Made by a program: the position numbers and the translations under genes. Shown here piece by piece: positions 15,823-25,248 of a DNA stretch of 40,287 nt. Position 1 is the first letter of the stretch, and each line of letters begins with the position of its first letter. The notes under the pieces are model-generated. The model worked only from the letters and a program-made list of their open reading frames with translations, made no database searches and had not been told where the DNA came from. This DNA is from Clostridiaceae bacterium. Its GTDB lineage: Bacteria; Bacillota; Clostridia; Saccharofermentanales; DTU023. Where the stretch lies: NCBI GenBank assembly GCA_012800435.1, contig JAAZJH010000012.1, positions 1 to 40,287 of the forward strand, given 5' to 3'.

Positions 15823-18549
15823 ATGATGTCAAAGTGTCAACAATCACAAGATTCGCCAAACTTTTCTGATCGCCCTTTACTTTCGATCGGTGTTCGCGCG
15901 CTTTCCGAATTCTCAAGAATGCGTGGCGGACTGGGAAGTCCTCTTTTTGCTGGTATAACCGGTTTAGAAGGCATACGTCTTCATCAGCGTTTTCAACAAA
16001 ATGCGAAACACTGGTTTCCTAATGACAACCTTCATTTTGAAACACCTGTTTTGGGTGTATTTCATGATCCTGCGTTCCCTTTCGATTTGCGTATTGAGGG
16101 TCGTTGCGATCTTCTGGCGCGCCATCCTGATGGCAGTGTAAAGATTATTGAAGTCAAAGGCTATCGCGGCAATCCGTCAAGTCTTCCGGAGCACGGTGAT
16201 CCTGTTCATCTTACACAGGCGATGCTCTATGCGGCTCTTCTTCTCCAAGAGACAGAACAAAACAAAAAAAAGGTTGAAGATAAATTCGAGAGATCCCCCG
16301 CCTCGTCCATTGAGGTTTGGCTTTGTTATCTTTCTCTAGATACCGGAGAGCCGCACTTCATCAAAACATCCTACCAATGCCAAGAGCTTGAATTTTTCTT
16401 CAAAAGCCTGTGCACTGTGTTCGCTGAATCGGCAGGCATGCTTTACGCGCACCGGCGCGAAAGAGATACTAAAAATAAAGTCGCATCGTTCCCCTATCCT
16501 CATTTGCGCGACGGCCAAAAGGACATGATGCGCGAGATCATGGCGGCCATTCGCGATCAACAGGTGCTTTTTGTATCAGCGCCGACCGGAATCGGAAAAA
16601 CTATGGCAACCCTCTACCCGTCAATCAAAGCGCAAGCCAACGGGTTAACTAATCAACTTTTTTATCTGACTCCGACACGTTCACAAAGGAAAGTTGCAGA
16701 AGACGCGCTGGAGGATTTGTGCAGAAAGGGCTTCATTCAGCGTTCCATCACCATACAAGCCAAAGAACAAATGTGTCTCTCACCAACACTCTTCTGCAAT
16801 ACCCTCCGTTGTCCTTACGCCGTGACGTACTACGAACGAATCAAAGACGCTGTACGAGAAAGCTATGCTTTCTCAAGGATCACGCCATCCACAGTCCGCG
16901 AACTTGGACAAAAACATACACTCTGCCCGTACGAGTTATCGCTTGATCTTCTCTCAACATGCGATACGGTGATTTGTGACTACAACTACATCTTTAATCC
17001 ACGTGTTCGATGGAGTGAACGCCTAGATGATGCCGGAACACGATATACCTTACTTGTTGATGAAGCGCACAACCTTGCTAGGCGCTCTAGAGAGATGTTC
17101 TCCGCTTTCCTCTATTTAGCAGATCTTGTGGATTATAGAAAAAAACTCCTCAATGCAGCACACGCATCAAGACAGGCGACAAAACCGAACGTTTGTGCGC
17201 CACTTCCTGCACATGCCACCATCACACATAGCGCAAATGTAGAGAGGAAGCACATCCATTCTGGGCAAGGCAAGTCAACGCTTTCGCAAGATGTAAAGCG
17301 AGTCTTAAATCCCCTTGATCGTTTGATTGCAGGACTAACACGTTTTCTGCCTCTTATTAATGAAAAGCAGAACATGGAAAATACGGATACTCTAAATGAA
17401 AAGGAAGCCTTTTTAGAAGAACTTAAACCGTATCATCCTGTATTATCTCCTCAGTTTCTTGCAACGAGAGCTATACCTTCTTTTATTTTGAAAGACCTTA
17501 CAGCGCTCATCGGAACGTTAACGCGTCTATTTGAAACCCATGTTGACTTTCCCGGACGTGAATCCCTTCTCATCTTGTACTTTGATTTGCTCTTTTTCCA
17601 ACGGGTAGCCGATCGTTACTACGATCAGACGTACATTACGTGTTTTCGACAGATGGGAGCAGAAAATATGGCAGTCTCCTTGATGACACTCGACGCCTCC
17701 GGCCATTTAACTGATCTCTACTACGGACGATCGCCTGTTGTCTTTTTCTCTGCGACATTGTCGCCGATGCCGTATTACCAGTCGCTGCTCGACGCTTACG
17801 CGTCTCAGGATCAAGCGGAAACTATCCAACTTCCTTCACCTTTTCCGCCAGAACGTCGATTGGTCATCGCACACGTAGCATATTCCATTCGTTACAAAGA
17901 CAGACTTCGAACCCTTCCTGACGTAGCACGTCTGATTGTGGAAACAATTCGCCTGCGAAAAGGTCATTACCTTATTTTTTCACCGTCATTTGCCTATCAA
18001 CGTCAGCTAGTGCGCGTGTTTAGCGCTCTAAAAGCAGAGGATATTGACTGGATCATTCAGCCATCACGGATGACCGATTCTCAGAAAAATAACTATCTTG
18101 CCTATTTTAGCGACACTTCTCGCAAGCGACCGCTTGCGGGGCTTACAGTGCTCGGTTCGCTTTTTAATGAAGGAATAGATCTTACAGGCGAAGAATTAAC
18201 GGGTGTCATCATCATCGGCACCGGTCTTCCCGGTCTTTCGCCGGAACGTGATCTTTTAAGGCAGTATTACGACGCAACCCGCGGTCAGGGATATGAGTTC
18301 GCATATCTTTGGCCGGGGTTTAATCGTGTTGCCCAGGCGGCAGGACGCCTCATTCGGAGCGAGGAAGATTATGGTTTGGTTCTTCTCATTGATGATCGTT
18401 ACGCGGATCCGGTGCATCGTGCCCTTTTGCCTAGTGAGTGGCACACCGAACACATCTCGGGTGCCGACGACTGTCTGGCACGGATCCGTCAGTTTTGGAA
18501 CGAGATCGAACAGTCGATGAAAGACGCTTCAACTACGACTCAACGATAA
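15823..18549 (+). CDS. Rad3/DinG-like ATP-dependent helicase with N-terminal PD-(D/E)XK nuclease domain
   Basis: The 908-residue protein joins a nuclease-type domain to an iron-sulfur superfamily 2 helicase. In the N-terminal 210 residues, GRCDLLARH (Asp96) and KIIEVKGY (Glu110, Lys112) form the PD-(D/E)XK centre, Cas4/RecB-like. The helicase follows: motif I SAPTGIGKT (252-260); Fe-S cysteines 318, 325, 330 and 368 in the XPD/DinG arrangement; DEAH box LLVDEAHN (413-416); FFSATLSP, GSLFNEGIDLTGE and QAAGRLIRS for motifs III, V and VI. It should unwind 5'-3' and process DNA in repair, by family analogy. AGGA lies six bases before the ATG at 15823; an adjacent ATG is equally possible. It is a single-gene unit meeting sdaAA tail to tail. 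Confidence 0.92.
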   Translation: MMSKCQQSQDSPNFSDRPLLSIGVRALSEFSRMRGGLGSPLFAGITGLEGIRLHQRFQQNAKHWFPNDNLHFETPVLGVFHDPAFPFDLRIEGRCDLLARHPDGSVKIIEVKGYRGNPSSLPEHGDPVHLTQAMLYAALLLQETEQNKKKVEDKFERSPASSIEVWLCYLSLDTGEPHFIKTSYQCQELEFFFKSLCTVFAESAGMLYAHRRERDTKNKVASFPYPHLRDGQKDMMREIMAAIRDQQVLFVSAPTGIGKTMATLYPSIKAQANGLTNQLFYLTPTRSQRKVAEDALEDLCRKGFIQRSITIQAKEQMCLSPTLFCNTLRCPYAVTYYERIKDAVRESYAFSRITPSTVRELGQKHTLCPYELSLDLLSTCDTVICDYNYIFNPRVRWSERLDDAGTRYTLLVDEAHNLARRSREMFSAFLYLADLVDYRKKLLNAAHASRQATKPNVCAPLPAHATITHSANVERKHIHSGQGKSTLSQDVKRVLNPLDRLIAGLTRFLPLINEKQNMENTDTLNEKEAFLEELKPYHPVLSPQFLATRAIPSFILKDLTALIGTLTRLFETHVDFPGRESLLILYFDLLFFQRVADRYYDQTYITCFRQMGAENMAVSLMTLDASGHLTDLYYGRSPVVFFSATLSPMPYYQSLLDAYASQDQAETIQLPSPFPPERRLVIAHVAYSIRYKDRLRTLPDVARLIVETIRLRKGHYLIFSPSFAYQRQLVRVFSALKAEDIDWIIQPSRMTDSQKNNYLAYFSDTSRKRPLAGLTVLGSLFNEGIDLTGEELTGVIIIGTGLPGLSPERDLLRQYYDATRGQGYEFAYLWPGFNRVAQAAGRLIRSEEDYGLVLLIDDRYADPVHRALLPSEWHTEHISGADDCLARIRQFWNEIEQSMKDASTTTQR

Positions 18550-18551
18550 TA

Positions 18552-19487
18552 TTATTCAGAAGATGGCAACTTTTTACTATCCTGCCAAGTGATTTTTCCC
18601 GTCTGTTTCAATTCACGCGTATAGCGGCGTGCTGTCGGTGTCTGTGCCAAACCTCCAAGCGCTGTTTCCCGAAGAGCGCTTGGCATTAATTGTCCAACTG
18701 AATACATCGCTGAGATGACTTCATCGGTGGGAATTCGACTCAGCATACCTGCCAAAGCCATTTCTGCAGCTGTAATGGCATTGACGACACCGGTCGCATT
18801 GCGCTTGATACAGGGCACTTCAACAAGACTGGCAACCGGATCACATACGAGACCAAGCAATCCTTTAATAGCAATAGCAAGCGCGTTACTTGATGCCCTC
18901 GGCGAACCGCCTGCTGCTTCGGCAAGCGCGGCTGCAGCCATGCCGGATGCAGAGCCTATTTCAGCCTGACAACCGCCTTCCGCTCCGGAAATCGAGGCCA
19001 AGTTGCCAATCATTAGCCCGCAACCGCCGCTCGTGATCAGAAAATCAAGCTGTTGGCGCCTATTCAACTTCAAATGCTCTCTTGCTGCGAGCAGGATTCC
19101 GGGTACAACGCCACAAGATCCGGCCGTTGGCGTAGCACAAATGAGCCCCATGGATGCATTGACTTCATTGATCGCGATCGCATTCACAACTGCATCTAAG
19201 TAGATACTCTGCCCCAAACTTGCTTTTTCAGAGCGATATGTGTTGAGTCGCGTTGCGTCATAACCGGTAAGACCGGAATAAGATTGAACGCCATTGATGC
19301 CTTCTTTCACCGAAGATTCCATAACCCGAAGATTAATGTCCATCTTCTCTAATATCGTCTCCGGTGAGCTATCTTCACCGTTGCGCCGACGCCATTCCAT
19401 CTCTTGATGTAGAAAATAGTCAGCAAACTTCCATTTTTTTTCCTCGCATGTTCTGACGATCTGCGAGAATGTGGTAACTCGTCTCAT
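18552..19487 (-). CDS. sdaAA: L-serine dehydratase, iron-sulfur-dependent, alpha subunit
   Basis: With its partner it deaminates L-serine to pyruvate and ammonia. The 311-residue chain has the conserved cysteine motifs that hold the oxygen-sensitive 4Fe-4S cluster: PTAGSCGVVPG, ISGAEGGCQAEIGSA and GLVCDPVASLVEVPC, plus the IAINEVNASMG stretch. Length is normal for the alpha subunit. Its ATG overlaps the stop of sdaAB by four bases (ATGA), so translation is coupled. An oxygen-labile serine dehydratase agrees with an anaerobic host. Confidence 0.96.
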   Translation of the reverse strand: MRRVTTFSQIVRTCEEKKWKFADYFLHQEMEWRRRNGEDSSPETILEKMDINLRVMESSVKEGINGVQSYSGLTGYDATRLNTYRSEKASLGQSIYLDAVVNAIAINEVNASMGLICATPTAGSCGVVPGILLAAREHLKLNRRQQLDFLITSGGCGLMIGNLASISGAEGGCQAEIGSASGMAAAALAEAAGGSPRASSNALAIAIKGLLGLVCDPVASLVEVPCIKRNATGVVNAITAAEMALAGMLSRIPTDEVISAMYSVGQLMPSALRETALGGLAQTPTARRYTRELKQTGKITWQDSKKLPSSE

Positions 19488-20203
19488 TGAGCGGCTCCTT
19501 TCGCCATCAAGGCCTTCGCGGCATCGGGCTCACGTCTTATTTCGGAAAGATCAATAATCTGTACAACGTGCTCAACCGCAGAGATCTCTTCCAGTGTGTC
19601 ATCCGGGATGTCGCCGTCAGTCGCAATCAGCATGAGCGCCAGTTTACCTTTAGTTTTACGCGATACTTCCATCTGACTAATATTGAGGCGATGTTTGCCA
19701 ATAATGTGAGTAACACTTGCAATGACGCCGGGACGATCCATATGAAAAATGAGGACAACCGGATTGTCGTTATGCACATGAACGTTAAATCCATCGATTT
19801 CCACTAGATCGATGGAACCTCCACCGGTTGATATGCCTGTCACAGAAACAGTACGTGATCCTCTTGTCATGCGGACTTCCGCAGTGTTCGGGTGTTTCAT
19901 TTTTTCTTTCGATGTGACGATTTTAACTTTCATCCCCGATTCTTTGGCGCGATCATACGCATAACGCAGATCCGGGTTTGCCGTTGATAGCCCAAGCAGA
20001 CCGCCGATCAAAGCCAGATCAGTGCCATGTCCCTTATAAGTGTGCGCAAAAGAGCCGAAAAATGTAATTTGAACGTTTTCGGGCATCTCTCCGAAAATAG
20101 CGCGCGATGCAAGACCTATCCGAACGGCACCTGCTGTATGAGAACTGGACGGACCGATCATGATCGGTCCAATAATGTCAAAAATACTGTGAAATTTTGC
20201 CAT
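19484..20203 (-). CDS. sdaAB: L-serine dehydratase, iron-sulfur-dependent, beta subunit
   Basis: The 239-residue beta subunit begins FDIIGPIMIGPSSSHTAGAV, the signature of this subunit, and includes FGSFAHTYKGHGTDLALIGG. Residues about 147-220 form an ACT domain (VLIFHMDRPGVIASVTHIIG), the usual regulatory and dimerisation module. GGATGG lies a few bases before the ATG. It is the promoter-proximal gene of the pair; the 145 bases upstream, after recO, contain an 11-base palindrome, CTGTCGGACAG. Confidence 0.96.
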   Translation of the reverse strand: MAKFHSIFDIIGPIMIGPSSSHTAGAVRIGLASRAIFGEMPENVQITFFGSFAHTYKGHGTDLALIGGLLGLSTANPDLRYAYDRAKESGMKVKIVTSKEKMKHPNTAEVRMTRGSRTVSVTGISTGGGSIDLVEIDGFNVHVHNDNPVVLIFHMDRPGVIASVTHIIGKHRLNISQMEVSRKTKGKLALMLIATDGDIPDDTLEEISAVEHVVQIIDLSEIRREPDAAKALMAKGAAQ

Positions 20204-20312
20204 AACAGACCATCCAAAAATACATGCCGAAGCAAAGGTTCTCCCAAAATGTCTGGTTAAAAGATGAATTTAATAATACATCGTGACTAAGTTTATCATG
20301 AGTTGCCCTATT

Positions 20313-20323
20313 CTGTCGGACAG
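20313..20323. promoter_or_regulatory. Short palindrome between recO and sdaAB (possible operator)
   Basis: CTGTC-G-GACAG is a perfect 11-base palindrome 110 bases upstream of the sdaAB start. No recognised operator consensus fits it, and the surrounding promoter elements are unclear. Confidence 0.2.
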
Positions 20324-20348
20324 TTTAATATTCTACAGTTGTGTTTTG

Positions 20349-21131
20349 TTAATTCGATTTAATCGGGGGGCTGTCCTCAAAACGGAATCCTGACTGATCA
20401 ATTAACGATAGGCGACGGTACGATTTCTCCATTTTTTGTTCCAGCCATCGGTCGGCAAAATTGGATGCTTCCTCTCGAACAAAGTCTGACACTTGAAAAA
20501 GGAAAAGACGGTTGAATGGAGCTTTAGCGATATAACACAACAGCGCCGCAGCACCTTCTGAGAGTGCTATTCCTTCATCGCCCACTCTTCTGCAGTCACT
20601 TTTCTCACATACAAGACCTCCCGCACGAAAACTGAACTGACACGGATACGCAATCTCACATTGGCAGCGCACACAGGCATCCAACATCGGTGCAAAGCCG
20701 CTTTCAACCATAAGACGAAACGTTGCCAGACGCGCTGCAAAGACGGGATCTTCGCCGTTGGCAATTTGATAAATCGTATATGCCCACAGGTCAAAAATAT
20801 AACGGTGCGGCTCCCCGTTTCGAGCCACATCTGAAAAAGCTTCCGCTGCATGTGAAGCCGCTGCTAGACGGTCAAGATCGAAAGATATTCCGGCAAATGA
20901 CTCCTGAAGAACACCGGAACGAATGGTATACCTCCCCTGTCGTTCGATAAGTATAAAATCGGAAAGTGAAAAAAGTTGTGTCAAACTGCGAAGTTTGCTT
21001 TTCATGCTTGCGCTACCGCGTGCGTTGGCCGTTATGAGCCCAAGATCCGGTGTCAGAAGGTGTAGAAGACGATCTCGATCTTTCCACGCAAATACATTCA
21101 TGACAAATCCTTTAGTCTCGACCGTCTTCAT
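20349..21131 (-). CDS. recO: DNA repair protein RecO
   Basis: RecO helps load RecA on SSB-coated single-stranded DNA in the RecFOR pathway. The 260-residue product has the N-terminal OB fold (KGFVMNVFAWKDRDRLLHLL, LITANARGS) and a helical C-terminal domain with the zinc-finger cysteines in CVRCQCEIAYPCQFS and GGLVCEKSDCR. The position after Era is conserved in Firmicutes. Only 14 bases separate it from the ybeY-era stop codon, and its own ribosome binding site is weak, so it is probably translated by coupling. Confidence 0.95.
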   Translation of the reverse strand: MKTVETKGFVMNVFAWKDRDRLLHLLTPDLGLITANARGSASMKSKLRSLTQLFSLSDFILIERQGRYTIRSGVLQESFAGISFDLDRLAAASHAAEAFSDVARNGEPHRYIFDLWAYTIYQIANGEDPVFAARLATFRLMVESGFAPMLDACVRCQCEIAYPCQFSFRAGGLVCEKSDCRRVGDEGIALSEGAAALLCYIAKAPFNRLFLFQVSDFVREEASNFADRWLEQKMEKSYRRLSLIDQSGFRFEDSPPIKSN

Positions 21132-21145
21132 AACGTACCGCTAAC

Positions 21146-22573
21146 CTAAAGGGGTGAATCGGAGGGCAACAGACCCACCGCACCGAGATCCTGTGGACGA
21201 TTCTGCCAATTTGAGCGCACCCGAACAAAGAGATTTAGATAGACCGGCGCATCAAAGAGGGCTTCCATCGCTTTACGAGCTTCGGTGCCGATTGAGCGCA
21301 CCATGCGTCCACTGCGTCCCACAAGGACCTTTTTATGGGATGCTCTTTCACAGATAATGTCCGCCTCGATCAGTATTTCAGATCGATCACCGGATTCGTC
21401 GATCTCTTCTTCAAAAGAACGCACCAAAACAGCAACACCGTACGGAATTTCTTGCTCTGTCTGACGAAGAATTTCACGTCGGACGAGTTCTGCAGCGAGG
21501 ATGCGCTCCGTTTGATCCGTTTCATCACCTTCTAGAAACATGCGGCGTCTTACCGGTAACAGGCATTTGATTTCATTTATAAAAAGATTCAATCCGTCAC
21601 CTGTTTTCGCTGAAATCGGGATACAGGCGTCCGGTTTCCAATTATTATCGTAAAGCGCAATTAAGGGCAGAATCGCTTCCTTTGGGGAACGATCTATTTT
21701 GTTAATTAAAAGGATCACTTTTTTGTGATCTTCCTTGGCGATCTCAAGGACGCGACGTTCTTCTTCTCCGATATAGGGGTGCCAAGAAGCATCGATTATC
21801 AGCGCTATGATATCGGCTTGACGGATTGATTGCATAGCCGTCTTCATCATGGCACGCCCTAAAGCATTGTTGGGCTTATGTAAGCCCGGCATATCAAGAA
21901 AAGCGATCTCTGCATCGTCTAGAAAGAGAACACCTCGAATCGCGTGTCGTGTCGTCTGGGGTTTAGGAGATTCAATCGAGAGTGTTCGTCCCAGAAGTTG
22001 GTTAAGGAGAGTCGATTTACCGACATTCGGCCTGCCGCAAAGTGCCACAAAACCGGAAGGCACCTCTTCAAGTGAGCGAATCAGTTGACGTTGCAACGTT
22101 TCCATAGTCATCGCGTCTTCTTCAGATTCATGATCGTAACCGAGCAGATGGAGAACACCATGTATAGTAAGAAACATCAACTCGCGCTCCAGATCATGTC
22201 CAAGTGCTTCTGCCTGTTGCGTCGCGCGATCAGGAGATATGACAAGCTCACCGAGGTAAAGCGTATTCTGATCATCCGGAGCGAATGTCTCCCAAGGATC
22301 TAACGGTTTCTCCAATGCGCCTTCTCGCATATCGTGCGCAGGAAATGACAGGACATCCGTTAATTCATCGATACCGCGCTGTTCTCGATTGATTTTGCGC
22401 ATGATGCGAGGTCCGACCATCGTTACATCAATGTGCACACCGATGCCAGTTTGCAATAGTTGTTTTACAAAAGGGGATAAAAACAGGACATGCTCCGCTG
22501 TTTCACGAATGACAGGAAACAGGATCTTCGCGCCATAAACACGTTGACGATTGTAACACTGAACGTCAATCAT
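21146..22573 (-). CDS. ybeY-era: Fused YbeY endoribonuclease - Era GTPase
   Basis: One 475-residue frame encodes two normally separate ribosome-maturation proteins. Residues 1-170 are YbeY, with ELTDVLSFP and the zinc motif HGVLHLLGYDH (His138, His142, His148). Residues 171-475 are Era: P-loop GRPNVGKS (180-187), PKPQTTRH switch, DMPG (227-230; usually DTPG), NKID (291-294), SAK (321-323), and a KH domain at about 398-460 (VLVGRSGRMVRSIGTEARK). The junction EEVPSGFVALCGRP has no linker beyond the normal Era start. YbeY trims 16S rRNA and Era binds its 3' end. The dgkA and cdd genes usually found between them in Firmicutes are absent. Its start overlaps the pgpH stop by eight bases. Confidence 0.96.
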   Translation of the reverse strand: MIDVQCYNRQRVYGAKILFPVIRETAEHVLFLSPFVKQLLQTGIGVHIDVTMVGPRIMRKINREQRGIDELTDVLSFPAHDMREGALEKPLDPWETFAPDDQNTLYLGELVISPDRATQQAEALGHDLERELMFLTIHGVLHLLGYDHESEEDAMTMETLQRQLIRSLEEVPSGFVALCGRPNVGKSTLLNQLLGRTLSIESPKPQTTRHAIRGVLFLDDAEIAFLDMPGLHKPNNALGRAMMKTAMQSIRQADIIALIIDASWHPYIGEEERRVLEIAKEDHKKVILLINKIDRSPKEAILPLIALYDNNWKPDACIPISAKTGDGLNLFINEIKCLLPVRRRMFLEGDETDQTERILAAELVRREILRQTEQEIPYGVAVLVRSFEEEIDESGDRSEILIEADIICERASHKKVLVGRSGRMVRSIGTEARKAMEALFDAPVYLNLFVRVRSNWQNRPQDLGAVGLLPSDSPL

Positions 22574-25145
22574 CCTGATCGCTCTTATCTTTTTTACGCT
22601 CCGTTACAATGCGTACCGGCGTGGTTCTATCTTTACGTCCGACTCTTTTTTGTGCAATTTCGCCCGGTGTTATCACGCGGATGGGCATTGTTCTTTCCCT
22701 GCGTTCGCGTCCGATCTTCGCACTTTCTTCAGGAGTCGAAACTTGTATCGGAATTGTCCCCTCTTTTTGCTCATGCTCTGTCTGTGCGACATCTTCCGGG
22801 CTAGCAACGTGGACGGGTGTTGTGATATCTTTGTGTCCGGTTGCAATTTGCGCGCCTTCACTCATCGTCATGATGCGTACAGGCATTGTTGTCTCTTTCA
22901 CAAAAGTATCCTTTATGCCTGCAGATTCTCTTTCCGGCTCCGGAGCGGTCGGTTTGTTTTGTTCGCTGTACGCGACGCGCTCATGAAAATGTCCGGCATA
23001 AATCTGGAGGAAGGATTGTATAATCTTTTCGATGTCGGCAAATGAAAGCCCTGAATTCTTCAGTTGATCTTGGTCGATTTTTACCTTGATGACATTGCGA
23101 ATCAATTGTTCTGCTCTGTCGAGCTTGTCGATCCCTTCTGAACGCATTGCCGCTTCCGTCGAATCAGCCAGCATTACGATCGCGGATTCACGCGAACTGG
23201 GGAGCGGCGTCCGGTAACGGAACGCGTCTGCAGAAGGCGGCGACAATCCCTTCATTTCCGCTTCACGACAGGCTTTTCGCCAAAAATATTGCAGTACCGT
23301 CGAACCGTGATGTTCGTTTGCAATTTTTAAAAGCGGCATTGGCAATCTGTATTTGCGACCGAGCGTGAAACTGTCTTCCGGATGCCTCGTGATAATGCGT
23401 GCGCTTTCTAGTGGCGTCAACTGGTCATGAGGGTTAATTCCCGTCTGATTCTCAGTAAACATCATAGGGTTTTCCAGTTTGCCAATATCATGAAAATATG
23501 CACCGACACGGGCAATCATGGCATTGGCTCCAATGGCTTCTGCCGCCGTATCTGCCAAATTCGCGACCATCATTGAATGTTGCGAGGTGCCAGGAGCTTC
23601 CACAAAGAGACGCTTCATTAGAGGGTGTCCTGGTTGCGATAATTCGATCAGGCGCAACGGCGATACTGTATTAAAAATGAGCTCAAAGAGCGGCATGATG
23701 CCAATAGCGGCGATAACCGACAATCCTCCGGACAACGAAGCCTGAAGGACGGTCGAAGCTAAAAGCGGCGTCGAAATCTTTTGCAGGACGCTCATCAATA
23801 GTGCTGATACCGCCGTAGTCAGCGAAGTACCGACAATAATATGGGCATAATTGTCTTGTCGCCTCGATCCCTGTGTGAAGAGCGCTGCAACCATGCAGCC
23901 AATGATCCCAACTATTGGAAAAGACGGATAATACGACGCCATCGGCATGATCAGTACGATTAGAAGTGATGTCGTAAAAATCGCAGCGCGCAAACCGAAG
24001 TAAGCGGTCACAACTACGGCAGCAAAATAGACCGGAGGAGCAAGCGGAAAACTACGTGCAAGATACGCCGACATGAGTAGCGGAAGAAGCACGGTTAATG
24101 CTAAAGCGATCACGCTGCGCGAAGGCTGATCACCAAGAATAGAAATGTATCGTCTGAAGAACAAAACGGCAATGATTGTGCATAGCAACGTCAAACCGGC
24201 AATTCCTCCAAGACGTGCCCAGTCAAAAGACGCCGATTTGGTCATATTCAGATCGTTTAGCATTGACATGATCTCCGGCGTGATCACATCTCCTTGACTT
24301 AATATACGTGTGCCGCGACTGACCATCACCGGATCATTCATCACACGATCATAGGCCGCGACACGCGCTTTTTCCGTCGCTTCTTCATTGTATTCCACAT
24401 TCGGCTGTAGCGTCAGGCTCAGAAGACGGCCGATCAGTTGCGCGTCATCTTTGAAAAAGGTCGCGATGTTTTGGATATGTTCGACGGAAGACACAATCTC
24501 GCGTTGCAGTGCCGCTTCATCCAATGTGTCCGAAACAATAAGGCGTGCCTCAGTCATGATCGTATTGCTGAGCGCTTGAAAACGCTCTTCACTCATACGG
24601 ATGAGAAGATCGGCATCTCCGGATGGTAGAATAAGCCCTTCTTTCTGGCTCAATTGTGAAATTAGCGTCGATATTGCTAATTCAATTTCATGTTTTTCCG
24701 GTGCGCGAGCAATCGTAACTCCTTGTGACTCAGTCTCCGACGGAGCCGTAGATTCCGGATCGGGATTAACCGTCTCAAATCCATATAAATCGTTGCGACA
24801 ATCGGCCGTAAGTGAGAGCAAAATGCGAATTTCATCTATGGATGCATCACTTTTTGCCTCGGATCGAATCATAACATTCGGCACCTGCGATCGCGCAACC
24901 AATGCGCGTCGCATGGTTTCGGATTTGTCCGCTATATCACGCGGTGTAGCAATGTCGTATACACTGATGTCACCGATTTGAAGGTCATATTTATGTGGCG
25001 TTGAGCCGATGAATACGGTAATGATCGTGATCACCATTAGCCCAAGCACAATAAATGCCGCCGCCACATTTTTATGCAGCAGATGCACATTCTTCTTTGC
25101 TTTTTGCTTCACGACTTTCTTCCTGTCCATCCTACTTGCCCCCAT
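22566..25145 (-). CDS. pgpH: 7TM-HD family cyclic-di-AMP phosphodiesterase (PgpH-like) with repeat tail
   Basis: This protein should hydrolyse the second messenger c-di-AMP at the membrane. Of 859 residues, one helix at about 27-47 precedes the extracellular 7TMR-HDED region (50-310). Seven transmembrane helices (310-490) and a cytoplasmic HD domain follow, with SQHSMMVANLAD (His523), AYFHDIGK (His552-Asp553), ITRHPE (His588) and EHHG (His612). Residues 752-859 are an unusual tail of 22-residue repeats. Two starts are possible: ATG 25145 without a Shine-Dalgarno, or ATG 25130 with GGGGG eight bases upstream; the latter may be preferred. Gene order phoH-pgpH-ybeY is conserved in Firmicutes. 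Confidence 0.95.
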   Translation of the reverse strand: MGASRMDRKKVVKQKAKKNVHLLHKNVAAAFIVLGLMVITIITVFIGSTPHKYDLQIGDISVYDIATPRDIADKSETMRRALVARSQVPNVMIRSEAKSDASIDEIRILLSLTADCRNDLYGFETVNPDPESTAPSETESQGVTIARAPEKHEIELAISTLISQLSQKEGLILPSGDADLLIRMSEERFQALSNTIMTEARLIVSDTLDEAALQREIVSSVEHIQNIATFFKDDAQLIGRLLSLTLQPNVEYNEEATEKARVAAYDRVMNDPVMVSRGTRILSQGDVITPEIMSMLNDLNMTKSASFDWARLGGIAGLTLLCTIIAVLFFRRYISILGDQPSRSVIALALTVLLPLLMSAYLARSFPLAPPVYFAAVVVTAYFGLRAAIFTTSLLIVLIMPMASYYPSFPIVGIIGCMVAALFTQGSRRQDNYAHIIVGTSLTTAVSALLMSVLQKISTPLLASTVLQASLSGGLSVIAAIGIMPLFELIFNTVSPLRLIELSQPGHPLMKRLFVEAPGTSQHSMMVANLADTAAEAIGANAMIARVGAYFHDIGKLENPMMFTENQTGINPHDQLTPLESARIITRHPEDSFTLGRKYRLPMPLLKIANEHHGSTVLQYFWRKACREAEMKGLSPPSADAFRYRTPLPSSRESAIVMLADSTEAAMRSEGIDKLDRAEQLIRNVIKVKIDQDQLKNSGLSFADIEKIIQSFLQIYAGHFHERVAYSEQNKPTAPEPERESAGIKDTFVKETTMPVRIMTMSEGAQIATGHKDITTPVHVASPEDVAQTEHEQKEGTIPIQVSTPEESAKIGRERRERTMPIRVITPGEIAQKRVGRKDRTTPVRIVTERKKDKSDQDD
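22569..22892 (-). repeat. Tandem 22-residue (66-bp) repeats in the PgpH C-terminal tail
   Basis: Four full and one partial copy begin at residues 752, 774, 796, 818 and 840. Each starts T-T/M/I-P-V/I-R/H/Q-V/I followed by T/S-P-E/G-E and ends in a charged stretch such as GRKD or ERRE. The copies have diverged at the DNA level, so this is an old expansion. Confidence 0.88.
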
Positions 25146-25248
25146 GAAGCTGATATTTACCGTTTAAGAATCTATAAAACTCATTTACACTATTTTACTG
25201 CACTATCGGCAAATACACAGTAAGCTGATTTTTCATTCGGTAGCCTTC

